DNA from: Microbacterium marinum
Lineage (GTDB): Bacteria; Actinomycetota; Actinomycetes; Actinomycetales; Microbacteriaceae
Length of the DNA stretch: 64,000 nucleotides
Direction of reading: 5' to 3'
NCBI RefSeq assembly: GCF_014204835.1
Contig: NZ_JACHMD010000001.1
Coordinates: forward strand, 2,542,001-2,606,000
The position numbers and the translations under genes are program-made. Of this stretch, positions 39,569 to 48,175 are shown piece by piece. The notes under the pieces were generated by a model. The model saw only the letters and a program-made list of their open reading frames with translations, did no database searches and was not told where the DNA came from. Position 1 is the stretch's first letter. Every line of letters begins with the position of its first letter.

Positions 39569-40249
39569 ATGCTCAGCACGAAGAAGAAGATGACCGCAGC
39601 ACTCTCTCTGACTCTGGCCGGAGCCTTCGCTCTCGCCGGCTGTTCGATGGGGTCCACCGGCACCGACAGCTCGACCGACGAGTCGATGGAGTCGCAGGCA
39701 CCCATGGAGTCGCAGGCTCCTGAGGAGACGGACGAGGGCACGATGGACCCGGCCGCCAACCTCGTTGGTGCCGGCTGCGCCGACTACGCCGAGGCTGTGC
39801 CGGATGGCGCTGGTTCGGTCGAGGGAATGTCGCAGGACCCGGTTGCGGTCGCGGCATCCAACAACCCCCTTCTCAAGACGCTCGTCTCGGCGGTCAGCGG
39901 TGAGCTGAACCCCGACGTCAACCTCGTCGACACGCTGAACGGCGACGAGTTCACCGTGTTCGCCCCGGTGGACGAGGCGTTCGCGAAGATCCCCGCCGAG
40001 ACCATCGAGGGCCTCAAGACCGACGCCGACACGCTGTCGTCGATCCTGACCTACCACGTGGTCCCCGGCCAGATCGCTCCGGACGACATCGACGGCACCC
40101 ACGCCACGGTGAACGGTGCTGACCTCGAGGTCACCGGTTCGGGCGACGAGATCATGGTCAACGGCGACGCCACGGTCATCTGTGGTGGCGTTCAGACCGC
40201 CAACGCGACTGTGTACCTCATCGACACGGTGCTGATGCCCCCGATGTGA
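39569..40249 (+). CDS. Fasciclin-domain lipoprotein
   Basis: 226 residues. The signal peptide has lipobox LAGC (C25). A Ser/Glu/Met-rich linker with two MESQAP repeats precedes a FAS1 domain (about 85-226) with [15 protein letters not shown] and [10 protein letters not shown]. It resembles mycobacterial Mpt70/Mpt83, whose genes are SigK targets, and lies divergent from sigK. It is probably an abundant surface adhesion or stress protein. GGAGG is five bases before the ATG. Confidence 0.92.
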   Translation: MLSTKKKMTAALSLTLAGAFALAGCSMGSTGTDSSTDESMESQAPMESQAPEETDEGTMDPAANLVGAGCADYAEAVPDGAGSVEGMSQDPVAVAASNNPLLKTLVSAVSGELNPDVNLVDTLNGDEFTVFAPVDEAFAKIPAETIEGLKTDADTLSSILTYHVVPGQIAPDDIDGTHATVNGADLEVTGSGDEIMVNGDATVICGGVQTANATVYLIDTVLMPPM

Positions 40250-40266
40250 TCACGGTCTTCTAGACC

Positions 40267-40312
40267 GGCGACGCCGTTGAAGCTCTGCGGGCTTTGACGG
40301 CGTCGCCTTTTT
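40267..40312 (+). terminator. Intrinsic terminator after the fasciclin gene
   Basis: Stem GGCGACGCCGT (40267-40277) with ACGGCGTCGCC (40297-40307), then TTTTT (40308-40312). Classic Rho-independent form. Confidence 0.9.
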
Positions 40313-40369
40313 CGTGCGCTCCGTCCGCAGGGGGATGCCGCGTCGCACCGCCGTCGGTAGCGTCGAGGC

Positions 40370-40561
40370 ATGAGCAGCACCGACGAAGACTCCGAAGACG
40401 GCGGTTCGACGAACGGGCTCACGATGGGAATCGCCCTCGGGATACCCATCGGCGGGACGATCGGGCTGCTGTTCTTCGACAACTTCGCGATGGGGATTGT
40501 GTTCGGCCTCTCCGGCGGCATCCTGATCGGGATCATCGTGGACTCCTGGAAGAAGCGCTGA
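40370..40561 (+). CDS. Small two-helix membrane protein, 63 aa
   Basis: An acidic Ser/Asp-rich N-terminus, then two Gly-rich hydrophobic segments (GIALGIPIGGTIGLLFF and MGIVFGLSGGILIGIIV) and a basic WKKR end. The glycine-zipper look suggests tight helix packing in the membrane. TAGCGT stands six or seven bases before the ATG, with GAGG also present. No family is recognised. Confidence 0.65.
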   Translation: MSSTDEDSEDGGSTNGLTMGIALGIPIGGTIGLLFFDNFAMGIVFGLSGGILIGIIVDSWKKR

Positions 40562-40605
40562 CGCGCGAAGCGCGAGCCGCGCGGGCCGGTAGGCTTGACC
40601 GCTGA

Positions 40606-40678
40606 GGGCCTCTAGCTCAGTCGGTAGAGCATCGGACTTTTAATCCGCGGGTCGTGGGTTCGAGCCCCACGGGGCCCA
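40606..40678 (+). tRNA. tRNA-Lys(UUU)
   Basis: A 73-base cloverleaf. The acceptor GGGCCTC pairs with GGGGCCC (one G-U), the D-loop has CAGTCGGTAGAG, the anticodon stem CGGA/TCCG holds loop CTTTTAA (anticodon TTT), and the T-arm carries GGGTTCGAGCCCC. CCA is not encoded; CCT follows. It marks the boundary between core genes and the accessory stretch downstream. Confidence 0.96.
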
Positions 40679-40741
40679 CCTCTGGATAGGCATCGAAGCC
40701 CTGATGGCTGCGCTCAGCGCCCACTCGGCAAGTGACGAGCG

Positions 40742-41011
40742 CTATTCGTCGTCGTCCCATTCGTCTCGCAGTTCTTTCGTCAGTACGGCTACCTGCACTG
40801 TGAGTGCACCCAGCAGCTCCTCGCGGTTGAGCCGGTTGGTCGTGCGGTAAGCCCATGACGTATACCCCTCGTCGTCGAGAGTCTTCACGAGTACAAACGC
40901 CTCGACCGGGGTCGCGCCTGGCTCGAGCGCGTGCACCTCAAGGCCCGGCAGCGCTTGTGCAATAGGGATGCGCTCCTCACCGGGCTCAGGTATTCCGGAA
41001 TGACTTCCCAT
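40742..41011 (-). CDS. Hypothetical protein, 89 aa
   Basis: A small acidic soluble protein ending in DEWDDDE. It has LPGLEVHALEPGATPVEAFVLVKTL, then RTTNRLNREELLGALTVQVAVL, which looks like a strand-rich N-terminus with a C-terminal helix. TTACAT lies six bases before the ATG. First gene of the accessory region after tRNA-Lys. No function is assigned. Confidence 0.6.
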   Translation of the reverse strand: MGSHSGIPEPGEERIPIAQALPGLEVHALEPGATPVEAFVLVKTLDDEGYTSWAYRTTNRLNREELLGALTVQVAVLTKELRDEWDDDE

Positions 41012-41355
41012 CTGGCCATGTAATCAGATAGATCGCCTCGTCCTGGCAGCACGATCACTCGACTGCGTGAGGTCCGCACGGCGATGCCCACGGGCGCGCC
41101 TGCGTACATTGGCGCTCGGCCGCTACTCGACTCGCACGAGAGTCTCTGCCGGGACGCAGCTCCCTTACGCTCGCATACCGGACGGCCAGCGGGCGTCTTT
41201 CACGGCGGCCCTTCTGAGACACCTGTTCGCGACGGCGGCTCGCTGTGGTGGGCGCACCGCAATCTTCTCGCGCGCCGACCGACACTCGTGCGAGGCGAGT
41301 TCTCGACTGGAAGTGCGAGAAGGAGGAGTGCATCGCCACCCCATATCCTGCAGGG
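41012..41355. other. Gene-poor interval
   Basis: No convincing gene on either strand. It contains one copy (41104-41140) of a motif with ATTGGCGCTCGG that recurs at 41998-42040 on the other side of the next gene. Short open frames here look like GC-driven chance frames. Confidence 0.4.
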
Positions 41356-41919
41356 GTGTCTCAGAGCGCTGCCGTCGACCTCCTTCGTGGCATCGGTGTG
41401 ATCCTCACGCCAGGTCTGAGCGATGCGGAGATCGTGGCCGCTCAGTCCGCGTACGGCGTGCAGTTCGGCGCCGACCACCGCGAGTTCCTATCCGAGGCGC
41501 TACCCGTCGGGGACCGGTGGTTCAACTGGCGAGACCTGGACGATGATCGCATCCGGGCCGCGATCTCGTGGCCGCTGGAGGGCGCACATTTCGATGTTGA
41601 GAACAACGAGTTCTGGCCTACGTCGTGGGGTGCGAGGCCGTCGGACGAACGGGCCCGCCGCGAGGTAGTTGATACTCAGACCAGTCTGTGGCCGCAATTG
41701 GTGCCGCTATACGGGCACCGCTACCTCCCCGCCGCCCCGCACGGAACCCGTGCTCCTGTCTTGTCCGTCTACCAGACTGACGTGATCGTGTACGGAGACG
41801 ACTTGCTTGACTACCTGCACCGCGAATTCGGTGCCCGGGCGCGCCCGGACGAGACACGCATCACCGCAACCGATCTTCCCCCCTGGACCCTGCTCGCGTT
41901 CGGCCACGACATCCCCTGA
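41356..41919 (+). CDS. SUKH (SMI1/KNR4)-like protein
   Basis: 187 residues from GTG 41356. AEIVAAQSAYGVQFGADHREFLSEALP is the typical SUKH opening. It continues with WFNWRD, FDVENNEFWPTSWGARP, then VPLYGHRYLPAAPHG and VLSVYQTDVIVYGDDLLDYL, a pattern common in actinobacterial SMI1/KNR4-like proteins. Many SUKH proteins are immunity proteins against polymorphic toxins. No toxin gene is visible next to it, so that role is only possible. It is flanked by short repeats. Confidence 0.75.
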   Translation: MSQSAAVDLLRGIGVILTPGLSDAEIVAAQSAYGVQFGADHREFLSEALPVGDRWFNWRDLDDDRIRAAISWPLEGAHFDVENNEFWPTSWGARPSDERARREVVDTQTSLWPQLVPLYGHRYLPAAPHGTRAPVLSVYQTDVIVYGDDLLDYLHREFGARARPDETRITATDLPPWTLLAFGHDIP

Positions 41920-42054
41920 ACCGCGGCGAAACACCGCTCCGCGCATCCACTCGAAGCCCGGAGAGCGACCGTGATACGTACGCCGAGGGTTCGCGTCGTG
42001 TATTGGCGCTCGGGCGCCAACCGGCACTCGACGCGCGATAGTACGCATCAGCGG

Positions 42055-42942
42055 CTATGCGATCGGCAGCCCGACCCTGGACGCCCAAGTTCGCGCGTCA
42101 AGCAGCCCTTCGCATGGCCCCAAGCATTCATCGCAGTGCAAGCGTCCCGCCTGCGCGAGCGCACGAGCCTCAAAGTCGAGATCGTCAGTGACTTCGATCT
42201 CTCCGAACCGCGCCTGCGGGTACATCGGTCGCGGGACCATGGAGACCTCGTGAGCGCTGAAAGCCACGCCAACGGGAGTGGCCGTAGCGGCATAGGTTTC
42301 GCCGTCAGTGTGCTCGCAGTTGGACTCGTGACAGACGTTGCATGAACCGTCTCCTCCGCGCTTGACATGGTCATATGTCGTTCCCGGGAGGTGATCACAG
42401 TCCTCCATCGGCTTCTCGCACACCGAGCAAACAAACGATCCCGTGATGCCCGCGGAAAAGCCGACCCGGATGTGCGCCAAGGAGAACGGGCATGTTGTCC
42501 AGTAGGCGTCGTCTCGGAACTCAATGGGGCAACCCAACAAGCCACGACGCAACTGAGCGGCTCTATGCACGGCCTCGTGCGCGGCTTCGCCGAGCGCGTG
42601 ATCTTCGAGAAAGTTGAGTGCCCTTACGGCAGCCTGTTCGGCTGATCGGATGTGCGGTTCGGCGTCGGCGATCTTGGTCCCGCCAATCTGACGTCGACGG
42701 TCGGCCCAGAGCGCCTTCAGCGTCGAGTGCTGTTCAAGTCGCGCCTCATCGTCTTCTGACTCGATGGGATGCACATCGAGATCCGTGGGGTTCAACGAGC
42801 CCAGGGCGATAATCGCTAGTCCAATTTCGCTCTCTGCGACGAGGAGCTGTTCGCGTCCATTCATGTCGAGGTACGCATCTCGCAGCGGTCCTCGCGGAGG
42901 CGGAACTGGACCCCACTGAATTATCGTGCCGCCAACGCGCAT
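42055..42942 (-). CDS. Hypothetical protein with cysteine-rich zinc-ribbon-like segments, 295 aa
   Basis: I do not recognise the family. The N-terminal half is helical and acidic (EQAAVRALNFLEDHALGEAAHEAVHRA). The C-terminal half has CSVCEKPMEDCDH, CNVCHESNCEH and CDECLGPCEG, spaced like zinc-binding knuckles. It ends the minus-strand trio with the 171-residue and coiled-coil genes, four bases separating it from the former. It may recognise nucleic acid or another protein. Confidence 0.65.
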   Translation of the reverse strand: MRVGGTIIQWGPVPPPRGPLRDAYLDMNGREQLLVAESEIGLAIIALGSLNPTDLDVHPIESEDDEARLEQHSTLKALWADRRRQIGGTKIADAEPHIRSAEQAAVRALNFLEDHALGEAAHEAVHRAAQLRRGLLGCPIEFRDDAYWTTCPFSLAHIRVGFSAGITGSFVCSVCEKPMEDCDHLPGTTYDHVKRGGDGSCNVCHESNCEHTDGETYAATATPVGVAFSAHEVSMVPRPMYPQARFGEIEVTDDLDFEARALAQAGRLHCDECLGPCEGLLDARTWASRVGLPIA

Positions 42943-42945
42943 AGT

Positions 42946-43461
42946 TCAGTCATCCAGCGCGCGAAGCTCGCGTATCGCGTCGATCACATCTGACCCTCGC
43001 CCCTTTACCCGAAGCCCGACGAACTTGCCCTTCTTCGGTTTCCACTCGGCGATCTCGAGTTCCATCTCGCGCTCCAGCGCCTCCGACTCAGACAGCCCGG
43101 TCACTTGACAACGTGAGGTGATCCATGCGGTTACCGCCATGATCAACCAGTCGTTGAGGAAGCCGTAGCACGTAAGCGCCAGCTCCCAGACGCCCGGGTC
43201 ATGCGAGTACTCGGACACGAATCGACGGTCACCAGGGATGGGGGCGAACTGTACCTCCGCCCCGGCTGCGCGTGCATACTTCGGAAGAAAGCGGACGGAG
43301 TCGTCGAAGACCGTAACGGGCAACTCGTCCACGACTACCGTCCGAGTCGGCAAGACGTAGACCGTATGCATGACGAGCGCGTCGGTGTCCATCTCGACTT
43401 CAGGAGTCCACGACTCGATTCTCACGGCTGGGAAGGAGGCCTCGAGATCTGCTGCGCTCAT
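42946..43461 (-). CDS. Hypothetical protein, 171 aa
   Basis: No family recognised. A beta-rich N-terminus (ALVMHTVYVLPTRTVVVDELPVTVFDD) and one mildly hydrophobic helix (LTCYGFLNDWLIMAVTAWITS), then a charged C-terminus (EMELEIAEWKPKKGKFVGLRVKG). ATG 43461 is preferred to the TTG at 43491 because GAGG lies upstream. It directly precedes the Cys-rich gene, so they probably act together. Confidence 0.6.
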   Translation of the reverse strand: MSAADLEASFPAVRIESWTPEVEMDTDALVMHTVYVLPTRTVVVDELPVTVFDDSVRFLPKYARAAGAEVQFAPIPGDRRFVSEYSHDPGVWELALTCYGFLNDWLIMAVTAWITSRCQVTGLSESEALEREMELEIAEWKPKKGKFVGLRVKGRGSDVIDAIRELRALDD

Positions 43462-43539
43462 GAGCAGATCCTCGCAGAACCAGTGTCTCAACTTCCATGT
43501 CTCGTGAGGCGACCGGCAAACGGCCGCGGGTGACGATAC

Positions 43540-44364
43540 TCAGCCGCCCGGCCCGCTGATATCGATGCGCTCGAACAAGTGTCTGTGCATGGACTCAGTC
43601 AATCGGTGCCGGTGGGTCACCACGCCGTGCTCGAACGGGGAGTACCGGACGACGCCGTGTACGCCTCGCGCTGCCGCGCCTGCGGCGATGCCCTTGCGAA
43701 CGTCAGCGCCGTGCTTCTCCCAGAAGTCGACGTGCTTGTTGAGGTAGCTTTCGATGGCTTCCAAGTCCGCCACCATCGAATCCGAGTCTTCGCCGAACAA
43801 TCGAGTCTCGCGGAGCTCTCTCGCGATTGCCTCGAACACAAGCTGGTGCTCGCTGAGTTGCATCATCGCCTCGTGGAATCCGGACGCCTGCCACTCGTCG
43901 ATCTCAACAAGGCTCGCGGAGTCACCGAACCCAAGGCTCTTCAGTCGACGACGCACCGCCTTGACGCCGTTGTACGCGGACACAACTTGTAGGAATGTCG
44001 CGAGCTGGCGGTCGTGCAGTTCCCGCTCCCTCTGAAGCCGGCGCTCGTGCTCCTCCAAATCCGTCTGTCTCTCGCGCGCGGCGGCCTCGTGATCCCGCTG
44101 CTGTTGTGCCGCGAGCTCAGCCCGCTCCGCACTCCGTTGTTCTGTACCTCGTTGCCAGCCAGCGGTGAGAAGGCCTCCGAGCACACCCAAAACGAGCAGC
44201 TGCATGCCGGCCTTTCCGGCCTCCAGCCAGAGCTCGTCGGGACGGTTCGTGAACACTGCGCTGAGATACACAAGCAGCGCACCCGACAGGACGACCGTCA
44301 GCGTGCTGATGACGAGCCAAGTCAATGCCTTCTTCGTAGAGTCAGTTCCCCGAGGACCCTTCAT
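43540..44364 (-). CDS. Membrane protein with cytoplasmic coiled coil, 274 aa
   Basis: Two membrane helices (about 13-37 and 50-70) are followed by a long Arg/Glu/Gln coiled coil (about 72-120, with RDHEAAARERQTDLEEHERR) and a helical C-terminal part. No catalytic motif is seen. TAGCAT lies seven bases before the ATG. First gene of the minus-strand trio. It could anchor or sense at the membrane for the two downstream proteins; this is inference only. Confidence 0.65.
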   Translation of the reverse strand: MKGPRGTDSTKKALTWLVISTLTVVLSGALLVYLSAVFTNRPDELWLEAGKAGMQLLVLGVLGGLLTAGWQRGTEQRSAERAELAAQQQRDHEAAARERQTDLEEHERRLQRERELHDRQLATFLQVVSAYNGVKAVRRRLKSLGFGDSASLVEIDEWQASGFHEAMMQLSEHQLVFEAIARELRETRLFGEDSDSMVADLEAIESYLNKHVDFWEKHGADVRKGIAAGAAARGVHGVVRYSPFEHGVVTHRHRLTESMHRHLFERIDISGPGG

Positions 44365-44578
44365 TGGACGAATGCTACGCCGTGCCCGCGATCGTCCATC
44401 GGAGCCTCCGGTTAACCACCCGCGCGGGGGAGGCATCCAATGCGCAATCTGACTTGGACGGCTAAGCGGGCTGGCCTACGCGTGCCAGATGTGCTCGTGC
44501 ACAAGCCTGCGCGGAGTGACTGTGCGCACGGCGACTGCTGCTCGCGGGAGGATTCGCGCTCATGGTTTACTTCGAAGG

Positions 44579-44980
44579 ATGCCTGTCCCGTTCCCGCCTG
44601 ACTGCCCGCCTGCCGACGCCGCACCAAAGCCGGGAAAGTACTATCGCCTAGCGCCGAAGGGCATGTCCGTTGGTGATGCGGCGACGGCGATTTGCTGGCG
44701 TCGCCCGTACGAGACACCCCGGGGCGAGCTGTTCGGCAAGGAGGACGACTGCGAGGCGCACGGCCTGTCAGTTTTTGCGGATCTCGCCGACGTCCGCGGA
44801 GCGACCGCGTTCACACCGTGGGTCAGGGGTAAGTCGGTGGCTGAGGTTACGATCGGTGCGTTGGACGGCCCCCTCCGTCACAGCCCCACGTCGGAGGGCC
44901 ACAGTCACCACGACTGGTGGACGAACCCCTATGACTTGGTCCCAAAGGGCGCAATCGTGGAAGTGCTGGAGGTGAGCTAA
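44579..44980 (+). CDS. Hypothetical protein, 133 aa
   Basis: Not recognised. A Pro-rich N-terminus, then LAPKGMSVGDAATAICWRRPYE and a conserved-looking HSHHDWWTNPYDLVPKGAIVEVLEV tail with clustered His and Trp. The start is uncertain. It is coupled to the following gene through a TAATG overlap, so the two products are probably partners. Confidence 0.6.
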   Translation: MPVPFPPDCPPADAAPKPGKYYRLAPKGMSVGDAATAICWRRPYETPRGELFGKEDDCEAHGLSVFADLADVRGATAFTPWVRGKSVAEVTIGALDGPLRHSPTSEGHSHHDWWTNPYDLVPKGAIVEVLEVS

Positions 44981-46254
44981 TGGATTTCGAATCGCTCGAT
45001 CTCGTCGGCACACCCTTCGAGCACGTCGAGACGTACGTCTACTTCGACGGCCGGCGCACGTTCGCGATGCGGTCGATCGGCATGCCTGACCTGTATTACA
45101 TCGTGAACACCGTCGACGAGGATGAGGAGACGGGTGACCTCGTGACGCTCGCCGTCGCGGTCAGCGGTGATCGCTTTCGTGCGATGCGGGCAGGTATCGT
45201 GCCGTTCCGCGAGGTGTTCGCGGAGGCCGCGCGAAGCTCCCTGTTCCGCGTCGACTGGGCGTGGGTCGAGGACGCGTTCGGCGGCCAGGGATCCGTCCCG
45301 ACAATCTCGCAGCTGCTGGGGGAAGACCTACCGGCCCGGTGGTTGCCGAGCGAGGACGCTCGGCTATCACTGCCCACGGCGACCGTCGAGCCGTACGAGC
45401 CGTCGAGACTCGTTGCGCTCGCCCAGGCGCAGTCGCGCACGCTGTTCGCGATCGAGGTCGAGCACGAAGGCGCGCGCATCACGGAGTTTCCTGCCCGTAA
45501 CGCAGGCGAGCTGCAGGTCGCCGTCGACGGCGCCATCGGGTCGATCGCGAAGGAGTACGTGGGCAAGCGAAAGTCGCCGATCACCCGCGAGCTGCGCGTC
45601 TCGACCCTCGAGCTGCAGGCGGCATCATTCGTGCTGGTCATGGCGATTGACTCAGCTGGCGTCGTCGAGCCGACTGACGTCACCTCGAACGTCTTCGAGC
45701 AGCTCTCGTCATTCATTGCAGCTGTGGCGACGAACGAAGGCCCGCAGCTCCTGCAGGAGCTCAAGAAGCACTCTCCGAAGACTCGTGGCCGGCTACGCGC
45801 AATGCTCAAGCCGCTCGCCGCAGTCGGGAGCGGCCTCACGCTGTCGACTGCAATCGCTCACACCAACCTGGTTCAGGCCGTTTCGGCTGAGCCCGTCAGC
45901 GTGCGGGCGGCGATCGAGTTCATCGACAACGCGCCACCCGAGGTGAGCCACGTGAACGTTCGTCGTGGGATCCTCACTGGCCTCGTGCTGCGCACCCAGC
46001 GGTTCGAGATCATCGACGCGGCCTCCAACACCGCATACAAGGGGGCGATGTCCGATGAAGCGACCGCCGAAGCTGACGGGCTCGCCGTGGGAAATGAGAG
46101 CTTCGTCACAGCGACGATCCGGGTCGAGACGCCACTCACGAATGACGACGAGCAGACGGCCGGCGTTAAGTACTACCTCGAGTCGATCGAGACGTTCGTC
46201 CAGGGCGCACGGCCCGACGTCGACAACCCGGACGCAGACGACACAGCTACGTAG
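44980..46254 (+). CDS. Hypothetical protein, 424 aa
   Basis: A soluble acidic protein. The first about 130 residues (FEHVETYVYFDGRRTFAMRS, then MPDLYYIVNTVDEDEETGD) resemble DUF6575-type N-termini. The rest is helical and beta-mixed without a known motif, including NVFEQLSSFIAAVATNEGPQ. No signal peptide or membrane helix. It is translationally coupled to the 133-residue protein before it. The accessory location and divergence from another unknown cluster make a defence or stress role conceivable, unproven. Confidence 0.65.
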   Translation: MDFESLDLVGTPFEHVETYVYFDGRRTFAMRSIGMPDLYYIVNTVDEDEETGDLVTLAVAVSGDRFRAMRAGIVPFREVFAEAARSSLFRVDWAWVEDAFGGQGSVPTISQLLGEDLPARWLPSEDARLSLPTATVEPYEPSRLVALAQAQSRTLFAIEVEHEGARITEFPARNAGELQVAVDGAIGSIAKEYVGKRKSPITRELRVSTLELQAASFVLVMAIDSAGVVEPTDVTSNVFEQLSSFIAAVATNEGPQLLQELKKHSPKTRGRLRAMLKPLAAVGSGLTLSTAIAHTNLVQAVSAEPVSVRAAIEFIDNAPPEVSHVNVRRGILTGLVLRTQRFEIIDAASNTAYKGAMSDEATAEADGLAVGNESFVTATIRVETPLTNDDEQTAGVKYYLESIETFVQGARPDVDNPDADDTAT

Positions 46255-46734
46255 GCCGCGCTTCAGCTTCCTCGACGCCGATCCCGAGCGAGCGCGAGCA
46301 CGCGGAGAGTGCCGCTCAGAGTACCCAGAGGCCGACTCGCCGGCCAGGAGCGCAATCGCACCGGCCAGCCGCGTCGACGCCGTGAATCATCGCGCGCCGG
46401 TCAGGAGGACCCGTGCACCTCGAGATCCCCCGAGCGCCTACCCTCGAGCAACTTGCGAGCAAAGAGTGCTCGCTCGAGGCGGGTTCGACCGAGGTTTATG
46501 ACGGGACGGCATGACAGTGCACATTTCGTCGATATCCGCGCCGACAACGTGCGAGTCGACACTTGGTAGGGATCAACGAGCGCAGGCGACAGGCGAAACG
46601 GCTCCTACGTGACCGTGCATCCGTATCACGAGCGGTTTCAGCAGAGTTCCTCTATCTCACATTGTGCCGCGTAAGACGAAGTGAGGTGCCGCGAAAACCG
46701 AAACCGCGGGCAACCGAGGGGGTATGGTGTCCAC
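46255..46734. other. Gene-poor interval
   Basis: About 480 bases without a gene I can support; the open frames have unbiased composition. TATGGT at 46723-46728 near the right end is a probable -10 for the next gene. Confidence 0.4.
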
Positions 46735-47637
46735 ATGCCGAAGCCAACCTTCACCTCCGATGCCGACGAATCCAATCTGTTCCCCGAGGATGCCCCGCCG
46801 AGCACCGGCGTGGAGACACGTCAAGAGTACGTGCGTCGAGGCGCGAGCGGCTACACCAAGGTACGCAACGCGTTCGTCCAGTCCCCCCGCACGTCCGAGC
46901 GAGGACAGAGCCACCCTGGGACTCTCCCGAAGTTCGCACGCAACCACCGCGCGGCGGTGCTGTACCTGGCTCTCCTCACCAACTGGTCGTGGTTGTCCCG
47001 CAGCGATGAGGCACTCCCCGCTGACACATGGATTCGGTTCCTCACGTGCGAAGCTTCGGGCGCCCTGACGTGGAACGCGCAGTCCCTCTCCCACGCCTGG
47101 GGGGTTCTCGAACAGAATCAGCTCGTCACCCGCACCCACCAGAAGCGGCTCAAAAAGGTCACACCGCTGCACGAGAGCGGTTCTGGCGATGCGTACAAGC
47201 GTCCCGAGGGAAGTGCCGGAGACAACTACTTCATCCTGCCCTCGGCGTTCTGGACCGAGGAGCTGCACGGCACGCTCAGCTGGCCCGCACTCGCGGTGCT
47301 CCTGATCCTCCTAAAGGAGACCGGACAGGAGCCCTACGCTGAGCTGCCCGTGGACCGCGCCGACCGCTATTACGGCGTCTCCCGAACTGCCGCGGAGAAG
47401 GGCCTAGCCGAGCTACGGATGCTGGGACTCGTGGAGAGCCGAGAGCGCTGGGTGTCCGATCCGGACTCCGGGGAGGGTCGCCGACGAACGTCCCTGCACG
47501 TGCTCCACGGCGAGTTCTCCCTGAGGGCGCGCAAGGCTCTCCAGCAGGCCGCGCAGGCTCGACGCCAAGGCAAGCAGCCGGACCCCGCAAGTAAGGAGGT
47601 GATGGACGATGACAACGCCGAATCCGAAGAAGGCTGA
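46735..47637 (+). CDS. Winged-helix protein of plasmid/mobile-element type, 300 aa
   Basis: Contains FARNHRAAVLYLALLTNW, then LSHAWGVLEQNQLVTRTHQKRL and LPVDRADRYYGVSRTAAEKGL followed by ELRMLGLVESRERW. These look like two winged-helix units in the style of replication initiators or phage-type regulators. Identification is by pattern only. TATGGT lies six bases before the ATG, suggesting a leaderless start. Its 3' end overlaps the next small membrane gene by 29 bases. Confidence 0.65.
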   Translation: MPKPTFTSDADESNLFPEDAPPSTGVETRQEYVRRGASGYTKVRNAFVQSPRTSERGQSHPGTLPKFARNHRAAVLYLALLTNWSWLSRSDEALPADTWIRFLTCEASGALTWNAQSLSHAWGVLEQNQLVTRTHQKRLKKVTPLHESGSGDAYKRPEGSAGDNYFILPSAFWTEELHGTLSWPALAVLLILLKETGQEPYAELPVDRADRYYGVSRTAAEKGLAELRMLGLVESRERWVSDPDSGEGRRRTSLHVLHGEFSLRARKALQQAAQARRQGKQPDPASKEVMDDDNAESEEG

Positions 47638-47812
47638 GACCAAGGCGGGTATGTGGTCCACCATCACCGCCGCGGTCGAGGGCGGTTGGGGGGCGACCGG
47701 CCGCCTGGTCGTCATCCTCGCAGTAGTGGCTGCCGCGATCGTCGCAGTCATCCTTGTGTCCGGCGGCGGCGCGGTGATGATGGGACTGCGAAGCCTGGTT
47801 CTTGGCCTATAG
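47609..47812 (+). CDS. Small single-pass membrane protein, 67 aa
   Basis: One hydrophobic helix (LVVILAVVAAAIVAVILVSG) after a basic N-terminus. AAGGAGG (47593-47599) lies nine bases before the ATG, a near-perfect ribosome site located inside the upstream gene. This makes the out-of-frame 29-base overlap credible. Probably co-expressed with the winged-helix protein. Function unknown. Confidence 0.7.
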   Translation: MTTPNPKKAETKAGMWSTITAAVEGGWGATGRLVVILAVVAAAIVAVILVSGGGAVMMGLRSLVLGL

Positions 47813-48175
47813 GCGTCGGCAGGGCGCACCGCCATGCCCGGATGGAGCACATCGCACAACGTGTCGCTCAGAGGGGATCGCGGTGTTGATCCGTCCACAG
47901 TCCACATGCAGCGTCGCCTCTTGCGCCCGCTGTGGTCCCTCATCCGGGCAATGCCCGCACGGGGATCCGGTCGAGCCACACCAAGTCGAGAGACCGCGAG
48001 GTCGCGCCGAAAACGTCAGAGCGAGGTTTCGGAGGGTGGCCGTTTCGGCGGGGGGGGTTCGGCCACCGCATCGACGGCGTGTCGTGACATTGGCAGCCGA
48101 GACGACACCCCTGCCGGAAACGATGGCGTTTTCGGCGCGGCGAGCACAGTGCATCCCGTCGGTGACAATGGTCGT
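47813..48175. other. Gene-poor interval with CCGAAAACG-type motifs
   Basis: No gene supported. It holds several variants of CCGAAAACG / CGTTTCGG (48006-48060) and the near-palindrome TGCCGGAAACGAT..CGTTTTCGG at 48112-48135, related to sequences upstream of the serine recombinase. Confidence 0.4.
48112..48135. repeat. Palindromic site, left copy
   Basis: TGCCGGAAACGAT, GG, CGTTTTCGG. An inverted counterpart lacking the central GG lies at 51235-51256 upstream of the serine recombinase gene. Possible recombinase or operator site. Confidence 0.45.

Noticed and set aside
46309..46569. An 86-codon frame in the gap before the winged-helix gene
   Set aside because: No start signal, Arg/Ser-rich composition, no recognisable pattern.
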